From contig NZ_QLMJ01000006.1 in assembly GCF_003259845.1 (NCBI RefSeq), positions 62,001-126,000 of the forward strand: a stretch of DNA of 64,000 nt. The letters are read 5' to 3'. Under the pieces are notes generated by a model that saw only the letters and a list, made by a program, of their open reading frames with translations, was not told where the DNA came from and did not search any database. Positions 47,716 to 56,200 of the stretch are shown piece by piece (positions within the stretch are counted from its first letter, which is position 1; each line of letters begins with the position of its first letter). A program made the position numbers and the translations under genes. Source of the stretch: Actinoplanes lutulentus (GTDB lineage: Bacteria; Actinomycetota; Actinomycetes; Mycobacteriales; Micromonosporaceae).

Positions 47716-47761
47716 ATCTTGGTCCCCGGGCCACACCCCAGGGGGCATAGCGGCCCAAGAT
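47716..47761. repeat. 46-nt palindromic element, copy B
   Basis: Starts ATCTTGGTCCCCG and ends GGCCCAAGAT, same length and ends as copy A at 25320-25365; the inner bases differ at several positions. Confidence 0.75.
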
Positions 47762-47777
47762 CGGCCAGCCGCGGGGG

Positions 47778-47834
47778 CGAGCCGTAGCTCAGACATGTCA
47801 TGCGACTGCGATGAGGTGTCTGAGCTACGGCTCG
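47778..47834. repeat. 57-nt palindrome with perfect 18-bp arms
   Basis: CGAGCCGTAGCTCAGACA and its exact complement enclose a 21-base loop. A degenerate second copy follows 9 bases later. Confidence 0.85.
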
Positions 47835-47843
47835 CGTCCCTCG

Positions 47844-47894
47844 GCCGTCGTTCAGGCACGTTATGAGGGCCCGGTGACGCGTCTGAGCTACGGC
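47844..47894. repeat. 51-nt palindrome, diverged copy of the preceding one
   Basis: Left arm GCCGTCGTTCAGGCAC and right arm GCGTCTGAGCTACGGC pair at 12 of 16 positions; the right arm contains TCTGAGCTACGGC, shared with the neighbouring 57-nt palindrome. Confidence 0.7.
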
Positions 47895-47896
47895 TC

Positions 47897-48004
47897 GGCT
47901 CGCGCTGAGCGGTCGGCTCGCGCTGAGCGGTCCGCCGCGTTCAGTGGTCGGCTCGCGCTGGGTGGTCGGCCCGCTCGGGGGGTCGGCTTGCTCAATGGGC
48001 GGTT
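47897..48004. repeat. Degenerate 18-bp tandem repeats
   Basis: GGCTCGCGCTGAGCGGTC occurs twice in succession (47897, 47915), followed by diverged 17-18-bp units (47933, 47950, 47968) and a further fragment. Confidence 0.75.
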
Positions 48005-48058
48005 CGGGTTCCGCTCCGGGGCGAAGTCGACCCGCCGCGAGTGATCCGCCGCTGGTGC

Positions 48059-48097
48059 GTGTTGAGTTAGGGCGCGTATCGAACCTGAAGTCGACAC
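48059..48097 (-). repeat. 39-nt hairpin element, copy 4 (reverse)
   Basis: Left arm GTGTTGAGTTAGGGCGCG, loop TAT, right arm CGAACCTGAAGTCGACAC. Same size and architecture as the three copies near 25.4 kb. Confidence 0.85.
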
Positions 48098-48119
48098 GCG
48101 TGCCGCTGGCCGGTGTTCT

Positions 48120-48158
48120 GTGTCGAGGTGGGGTTCGATGCGCGCCGCAATTCGACAC
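48120..48158 (+). repeat. 39-nt hairpin element, copy 5 (forward)
   Basis: Left arm GTGTCGAGGTGGGGTTCG, loop ATG, right arm CGCGCCGCAATTCGACAC. It lies 22 bases after copy 4, the same spacing seen at the first island. Confidence 0.85.
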
Positions 48159-48243
48159 GCGCTCTGGCCGGGGTGGCGGAGGCGTGCGCTCGCCGCCGTG
48201 ACAGGAGCCCACCGTGTGCTTCTGTCACCCCTAACCGCGACTC

Positions 48244-48348
48244 GGCACCCGCCGGCACCCGCCGGCACCCGCCGGCACCCGCCGGCACCCGCCGGCACCC
48301 GCCGGCACCCGCCGGCACCCGCCGGCACCCGCCGGCACCCGCCGGCAC
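48244..48348. repeat. 10-bp tandem array (ten units)
   Basis: GGCACCCGCC is repeated exactly ten times (48244-48343) with a partial eleventh unit. Identical units imply recent slippage or expansion. The unit length is not a multiple of three. Confidence 0.97.
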
Positions 48349-48350
48349 GT

Positions 48351-48375
48351 GGGGTGGGGGGTGGGGGGGGGGGGG
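48351..48375 (+). repeat. G-tract with G-quadruplex potential
   Basis: Runs of 4, 6 and 13 G residues are separated by single T residues, directly after the 10-bp array and about 210 bp before the riboswitch. Confidence 0.85.
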
Positions 48376-48585
48376 ATTACGCAGGTCGCGCGGTGGGGGG
48401 AGCGGGTTGGACGCGTAGCGGCCAGCGAGGCGCGCCGGGCCCTCGGCGGGAGCAGCGGTCTGTACCCACCACCCGGCTGCGACCTGAAGTTGATCTGGAT
48501 TTTGAGGGGAGTAGTCGCTCACACCTCGGGAACTCGTGGTGGTGATGGCGGAATCTCGTCGTAAGCTTCGAGAAACAACTGAATA

Positions 48586-48721
48586 CCTCATCCAGAGGGG
48601 CAGAGGGAACGGCCCGATGAAGCCCCGGCAACCACCGCGCGTGTCTCGATGACGAGGCCAGCGCTGCGGCAGGTGCTAATTCCGTCCCCGTTCCGGCAGG
48701 TCGCCGCGGGGAAAGATGAGA
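48586..48721 (+). ncRNA. SAM-I (S-box) riboswitch
   Basis: The conserved core is present in order: CTCATCCAGAG, GAGGGAACGGCCCGATGAAG, CCCCGGCAACC and GGTGCTAATTCC, closed by P1 CTCATC (48587-48592) with GATGAG (48715-48720). P1's 3' strand overlaps the Shine-Dalgarno GAGAGGA (48718-48724) of the next gene, whose ATG is at 48733. SAM binding should stabilise P1 and hide the ribosome-binding site, giving a translational off-switch (inference from layout). Confidence 0.94.
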
Positions 48722-48732
48722 GGAAAGCCTCG

Positions 48733-50016
48733 ATGACGTCTGCCGTCAGTGCACCCAGCGCTACCACCACTTCCCCCGCTCGCGGCCTGGTTTGCCGTGC
48801 GTGCGGGGCGGAATACCCGCTCGCCGCGCAGCACGCCTGTTACGAGTGTTTCGGCCCGCTCGAGGTCGCCTACGACCAGGCGGCGCTTGCGCGGGTCACC
48901 CGGGCCGAGATCGAAGCCGGCCCGCAGAACATCTGGCGTTACGCGGGGCTGCTCCCCGCCGGCCAGGACCCGGCCACCCGGGTGACGCTCGACCCCGGTC
49001 TGACCCCGCTCGTGAGCGCGCCGGCGCTGGCCGCCGCGGTCGGCCTGAAAGCGCCGCTCTGGGTGAAGGACGACTCGCAGAACCCGACCCACTCGTTCAA
49101 GGACCGGGTCGTCTCGGTGGCCTTGACCGCGGCCAAGGAGCTGGGCTTCAACCGCTTCTCCTGCGCCTCGACCGGCAACCTGGCGAACTCGGTCGCCGCG
49201 CACGCGGCCCGCGCCGGAGTGCCGAGCATCGTCTTCATCCCCTCCGATCTGGAGCAGGGCAAGATCATCACCACCGCGGTCTACGGTGGCGAGCTGGTCG
49301 CGATCGAGGGCTCCTACGACGATGTGAACCGGCTCTGCAGCGAGCTCGTCGAGACCGACGAGTTCGAGGACACCGCGTTCGTCAACGTGAACGTGCGTCC
49401 TTTCTACGCCGAAGGATCAAAGACCCTTGGGTACGAGGTCGCCGAGCAGCTGGGCTGGCGCATCCCGGCCCAGGTCGTGATCCCGATGGCGTCGGGTGAG
49501 CTGCTCACCAAGGTGGACAAGGCGTTCACCGAGCTGGTCGAGATCGGACTGGTCGAGGCGCCGGAGGGCGGCTGGGCCGTGTTCGGCGCGCAGTCGGCCG
49601 GGTGCAACCCGATCGCCACGGCGCTGCACAAGGGCACCGACGAGATCATCCCGGTGAAGCCGACCGGCATCGCGAAGTCGCTGAACATCGGCGACCCGGC
49701 TGCCGGGTCGTACGCGATCGAGGCGGTCAACCGGACCGGCGGCTGGATGGATTACGCCGACGACGACGAGATCCGCGCCGGCATCCGGCTGCTCGCCGAG
49801 ACCACCGGCATCTTCGCCGAGACCGCCGGTGGCACCACGGTGGCCGTACTGAAGAAGCTGGTCGAGAGCGGCAAGCTGGACCCGGAGAAGGAGACCGTCG
49901 TCTACAACACCGGCGAGGGCCTGAAGACTCTGGACGCTGTCGCCGGCCAGGTTGGACCGACCCACACGATCAAGCCGTCGCTGAAGGGCGCCCGGGAGGC
50001 CGGCCTGCTGGGATAA
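48733..50016 (+). CDS. thrC: Threonine synthase homologue under SAM-I riboswitch
   Basis: 427 residues. An N-terminal zinc-ribbon-like CRAC...CYEC motif (about 21-39) precedes a fold-type-II PLP enzyme core; the PLP lysine is in NPTHSFKDRV, with the phosphate cup SCASTGNLANSVAAHAARAG. Overall it matches threonine synthases that use O-phosphohomoserine, in the longer class with an N-terminal cysteine motif. No hom or thrB gene is adjacent. The SAM-I control suggests a link to methionine/sulfur metabolism, so the exact reaction should be held open. Confidence 0.85.
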   Translation: MTSAVSAPSATTTSPARGLVCRACGAEYPLAAQHACYECFGPLEVAYDQAALARVTRAEIEAGPQNIWRYAGLLPAGQDPATRVTLDPGLTPLVSAPALAAAVGLKAPLWVKDDSQNPTHSFKDRVVSVALTAAKELGFNRFSCASTGNLANSVAAHAARAGVPSIVFIPSDLEQGKIITTAVYGGELVAIEGSYDDVNRLCSELVETDEFEDTAFVNVNVRPFYAEGSKTLGYEVAEQLGWRIPAQVVIPMASGELLTKVDKAFTELVEIGLVEAPEGGWAVFGAQSAGCNPIATALHKGTDEIIPVKPTGIAKSLNIGDPAAGSYAIEAVNRTGGWMDYADDDEIRAGIRLLAETTGIFAETAGGTTVAVLKKLVESGKLDPEKETVVYNTGEGLKTLDAVAGQVGPTHTIKPSLKGAREAGLLG

Positions 50017-50240
50017 CTCTCAGTAGTCACTTCTCTGCCCGCTGTCGAAGATTCCCTCCTGCGAGGACTTGCGATCTGATCTCCGGATCGGCAGGATGCT
50101 CACTGCGGGAGGACGCGACGCCGTACGAGGCTCCTCACCTGGACATTGGCGACAATCTCCGAGGGACCCAACGATCCAGCGCTGACCCACGTGGCTTTCG
50201 AGCCGGAGGCGCTGTGCGTCCGTCCTCCCGACCAACTTCT

Positions 50241-50681
50241 TCAGGGTTTCCGCAGCAGTCGCTGCACCCATGGCCGCAGCGGTTCGAGTTCGGGATAGTT
50301 CCCGTCGGCGAGCCCGGCCGCCTTCTCGAAGTAATTGCGAACCCCGAATGAGCGGGTGAGCATGATCGACCAGATGCAGGCGATCCAGTACGCGGGCCAG
50401 AAGAACGGGCCGAGCGCGGCGTACTGACTGGCGTGCCGGCACTCGTGGCGCAGCAGCTTTTCGCGGCGGGGGTCGAGCAGCCACTCCGCGGACCGCTTCG
50501 TGATGATCACCGAGCCGATCGTGAAGCAGGACGCCGGCGGTTTCTTGAAGCGGTAGTTCTCGGCGATGAGGATCCCGTCCGGACCCCGCCTGATCTTCGT
50601 CCGGGTCGCGAGCGCGAGCAGCAGACCCGCGCCCGTGGTGCCGTTGACGGCGGTGAGGACAGTGCGAGCCCGCGGACGCAT
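50241..50681 (-). CDS. Small membrane protein with HExxH motif
   Basis: 146 residues. [22 protein letters not shown] (about 78-99) contains HECRH, an HExxH-type zinc-binding motif, next to an aromatic membrane-like segment. The N-terminus has a short hydrophobic stretch ([13 protein letters not shown]). Similar motifs occur in DUF4157-like putative metallopeptidases, but no third ligand can be assigned. Its ATG overlaps the stop of the upstream GNAT gene by one base. Confidence 0.6.
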   Translation of the reverse strand: MRPRARTVLTAVNGTTGAGLLLALATRTKIRRGPDGILIAENYRFKKPPASCFTIGSVIITKRSAEWLLDPRREKLLRHECRHASQYAALGPFFWPAYWIACIWSIMLTRSFGVRNYFEKAAGLADGNYPELEPLRPWVQRLLRKP

Positions 50682-51187
50682 CAGATCCGCCGGCGCATCT
50701 GCAGCTCGGTCAGCGTGGGCACGGTCGGATGCGGCAACCGCACCCCCGTGTCGGTGAAACCCAATTTTTCGTACGCCCGGACGGCCCGATCGTTGCCGAC
50801 CACCACTTCCAGCATCAGCTCGTCCCGCCCGGACGCCAGCGACCAGTCGGCGACCGCGTCAACGAGCTGAGCCAGCACCTTGCCGCCCCGATGTGCCGGA
50901 GTCAGGTAGACCGCGAAGACGACAGTGCAGTGCGGCTCGTCCGGCAGCACGGTCCCACCGGCGTGCCCGATCAGGGGACCGTCGACCGGGTCGGCGACGA
51001 ACTGGGCGGTGTCCGGGCCGGACGAGGACTGCCGGGTCCGGTGCCGGTAACTCTCGTGCGGCCGGGCCGCCGCCTGGGCCAGGGTTTCCAGAAAAGCGAG
51101 CGGGCTGTCCGCGAGCATCTCCAGTCGCAGGGCCCGCATCCGTCCCGTGTCCTCTGGTGTGACCCGGCGTACGGTCCAGTTCTCCAT
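50681..51187 (-). CDS. GNAT-family N-acetyltransferase
   Basis: 168 residues from ATG at 51187, chosen because GGAGG sits 5 bases upstream; ATG at 51199 is in frame but has no such site. [22 protein letters not shown] at the N-terminus, motif [21 protein letters not shown] (about 100-125) and the C-terminal [16 protein letters not shown] are typical of RimI-like acetyltransferases. Substrate unknown. Divergent from groEL and coupled to the HExxH protein gene. Confidence 0.85.
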   Translation of the reverse strand: MENWTVRRVTPEDTGRMRALRLEMLADSPLAFLETLAQAAARPHESYRHRTRQSSSGPDTAQFVADPVDGPLIGHAGGTVLPDEPHCTVVFAVYLTPAHRGGKVLAQLVDAVADWSLASGRDELMLEVVVGNDRAVRAYEKLGFTDTGVRLPHPTVPTLTELQMRRRI

Positions 51188-51297
51188 GACGTCCTCCATA
51201 CCGTCCGCCGTGCGCGGGAGCAACCCTGACCTGCACTTTCAAGATCCTTATGTGAATACACGGCCGGGGTCGCGGGTTTCGCGGGAAGATGGTGTTT

Positions 51298-51324
51298 CTT
51301 GCACTCGGTACCCCAGAGTGCTAA
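51298..51324. promoter_or_regulatory. CIRCE operator 1 (HrcA site)
   Basis: CTTGCACTC-N9-GAGTGCTAA, close to the consensus TTAGCACTC-N9-GAGTGCTAA bound by the heat-shock repressor HrcA. 229 bp upstream of the groEL start. Confidence 0.93.
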
Positions 51325-53175
<1,851 letters not shown>

Positions 53176-53187
53176 GTCCAAGTCTTG

Positions 53188-53221
53188 GAAAGGGCGGTCC
53201 GCTTCGGCGGGCCGCCCTTTC
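53188..53221 (+). terminator. Hairpin terminator with UUCG loop
   Basis: GAAAGGGCGGTCCGC pairs with GCGGGCCGCCCTTTC (one T-G) around a TTCG tetraloop, 12 bases after the groEL stop and between it and the convergent surface-protein gene. Confidence 0.9.
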
Positions 53222-53230
53222 TCGTTCGGG

Positions 53231-56200
53231 TCAGTTCTTGCGGGGGCGGCTCAGGAGGTGCAGGGCGGCGCCGGTCAGGACGGCGGCGGCACCAGCGCGG
53301 ACCAGGGAGATGGTGGTGCTGCTGCCGGTCGTGGGCAGTTCCTGATTTATCGGATCTGTCGGCGAGGGGCGCGGCGGAGAGCTGGGCTCCGGCTGGTTCG
53401 GGCCTGGTGGAATGCTCGGCTGCGCCGGCTGGGTGGGGTGCGGGCTCGCTGAAACGCCCGGCGCCGGCGAGAGGCTGGGCGACGGCGAGAGACTGGGCCC
53501 TGGTGACGGGCTTGTGGAGGCTTCCAGGCCTACCACGATCACCACGGACGCCTGCGCCACGTTGCCGTTCGCGTCCACCACGGTGTAGGTGAACGTGTCG
53601 GTCCCGGTGAAGCCCGGATCCGGTGTGTACGTCACGCTGCCGTCCGCGTTCAGCACCACAGTGCCGTGCGCCGGTGTGCCGACCCCGGTCACCGTGATCG
53701 CCCGCCCTTGATGGTCAGTGCCGGGCAATGGGACACCGACCCGCTGCCCGGGTTTGGTGGCCGCCGCCCGGTCCGGCACCGCGGGTGGGCGGCCGTCGAT
53801 GACGATCACCTCGACGGTGGCTGACGCTGTTCCGCCCGCGCCGTCGCTGATCTGGTAGGTGAAGGTGTCCAGGCCGGTCTGGTCACCTGTTGGGGCGTAC
53901 CGGATCCGGCCGCCGGAGAGCGAAGCGGAACCGTGCCCCGGGAGCCCGGCCGCGTCGATGGTCAGGGTCTGGCCGGTGTTGACGTCGGTGTCGTTGGCGA
54001 GCACGTCGATCAGCACGGTGCGGCCGGTGAGCACGGAAGACGTGTCCGGGCGGGCCACCGGCGGGGCGTTCGCGACGATCGTGACGGTCACCAGGCCGGT
54101 GTCGGTACGCCCGAGATCATCGCTGACCACATAGCTGAACGTGTCCGGCCCGCTGTTACCGGCCGCCGAGGTGTAGGTGATCGTTCCGTCCGGGCGGAGC
54201 ACGACAGCGCCCTTGCCCGCGGTGCCGGCCGAGGCGACGCGCAGCACCTGCCCGGTGTTCGGATCATGGTCGTTGGCCAGCACGTTCAGCACCGTGACGA
54301 CCTGCGGCTGGACAGTGAAGGCGTCGTCCACCGCGATCGGCGCCGCATTGCGCACGGTGATGGTGATGATCGCCGAAGAGGCCGACCCGGCGGGATCCTC
54401 GATCGTGTAGCCGATCGCGTCGGTGCCGTAGAACCCGGCCGCCGGCGTGTAGGTGAGCGTGTCGTCCGCGTTGTGGACCAGCGTGCCGTGCGTGGCGGCG
54501 GTCGTACCGGCCAGGGTCAGGGCGTCGAGGTTCGGGTCGTCGTCGTTGGCGAGCGGGTCGATGATCACCGCGGTGTCGGTGTCCGTGGTGATCGAGTCGG
54601 CCCGGGCCACCGGCGGCGAGTTGACCACGCCGATCGTCACGGCGGCACCGGACGAGCCGATGCCGTCGCTGAGCGTGTATCCGAAGGAGTCGGACCCGCT
54701 GTACCCGGCGCCGGGCGTATAGGTGATCTTCCGGCCGGGGCCGACGGTCGCGGTGCCGTGCGCGGGCGGCGAGGTGACAGTGACGGTCAGCGGGTCGCCG
54801 TTCGGGTCGTCATCGTCGTTGGCCAGCACGTCGATGACGTACGCGATACCGGCCCGCACGGTCACCGCGTCGGGCCGGGCCACCGGCAGCGCGTTCACCA
54901 CGGTCACCGTGACCCGGCCGGTGTCGGTGCCGCCGTGCCCGTCGTCGATCGTGTAGTCGAACTGGTCAGCCCCGGAGAACCGTGCGTCCGGGGTGTACCG
55001 GATGCTGCCGTCGGGCTGCAGCACCGTGGTCCCGTTCGAGGGGTTGGTCGCGCCGCTGACCCGCAGCGTGTCCGGCGGCAGGTTGGCATCGGTCGCCGAG
55101 CCCAGCACGTCGACGTCGAGGTACTGGCCGAACGGGATGTTGCTGAAGGCCAGGTCGGCGGCGACCGGCGCGGCGTTCAGCACGGTCACCGTGACGGTCG
55201 CGGTGGAGGTGAGCCCGCCGCCGTCCTTCATCGTGTACGGAAATGTCACGGTCCCGGAGAACCCGGCCGGCGGCTGGTACCGGACCTGCCCGGCGGAGAT
55301 CGAGCCCGGCGCACCGACCGAGTCGAGGATCTTGACGTCGGCCACGTTGGGGTCGGTGTCGTTGTTCAGCACGTCGATCAGCACGACGGTCTGGAACGGC
55401 GTGGTGGCCGCGTCGCCGGCCGCGGTCGGAGCGGCGTTTTCGACGTCCACGTACACATGGCCGGTCGCCTGCCCGCCGTGGCTGTCCGCGATCGTGTAGG
55501 TGAAGTGGGCCCGGCCGCTGAACGAGACGTCCGGTGTGTAGGTGAGCTGCGGCCCGGTCTGCGTGACGACACCCGCGCCGGACTGCGGCTGGCCGAAACC
55601 AATCAGGCTCACCGAGTCGCCGAAGCCGCTGTTCGGGTCGGTGTCGTTGGCGAGGACCCCGATGGTCACCGCGGTGGCCGGTGGGGCGTTGCGGGCGTCG
55701 TCGAACGCCGTCGGCAGGGCGTTCGCCGTCGTCACCGTGACCGTTGCGGTGCCCGTGCCGCCGTGGCCGTCGTCCACCTCGTAGGTGAACGTGTCCGCGC
55801 CGGTCCAGCCGAGGACCGGGGTGTAGGTGATCGTGCCGTCCGCCTCGACGACCGCGGCACCGTGTGGCGGCATCGCGGTGATCGACACCAGCAGCGGCTG
55901 TGCCGAGGTGTCGTTGCCGGTCACGTCGATCGAGACAGGGGTGCCGTTCGTGGTGGTGGCGGTGTCGGCGACCGCGGTCGGCGGGGTGTTGACGGCGAGC
56001 GGGGCGGTGGCGGTGTTGTTGCCGCTCACGGTGTCCCGGCCGGTGCCGGCGGCGGCCAGCGTGGCGACCGCGGTGGACGCGGCGGAGGCGTCGGCCACCG
56101 CGGGGATGCTGACGCTCGCCTGATGACCGGCGAGCAGTGGCCCGAGAGCGCAGGTGACGACCTGACCCGCGGCCACGCATCCGGCGGGCAGGGCGCCGGC

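Larger units (their letters stand above)
47226..48585. other. Gene-free 1.36-kb repeat island
   Basis: No believable coding region. Open frames on both strands are produced by stop-poor GC-rich repeats and have periodic composition. Contents, left to right: 20-bp and 15-bp tandem repeats, GCTGG-rich low-complexity DNA, long palindromes at 47600, 47716, 47778 and 47844, 18-bp degenerate repeats, two 39-nt elements at 48059 and 48120, a 10-bp array at 48244, a G-run, and about 200 bp leading to the riboswitch in which I see no clear signal. Confidence 0.8.

Noticed and set aside
48244..48348. Ten direct repeats, considered as a CRISPR array
   Set aside because: Units are 10 bp with no spacers and no cas genes nearby; it is a simple tandem array.
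47012..48600. Several open frames of 60-280 codons on both strands in the repeat island
   Set aside because: They are periodic translations of tandem repeats (for example SLAAG or PASRP units), have no Shine-Dalgarno, overlap each other in all frames, and no family is recognisable.
50017..50240. Possible short RNA or gene downstream of the threonine synthase
   Set aside because: No convincing hairpin terminator, promoter or conserved coding frame could be seen in this 224-bp gap.
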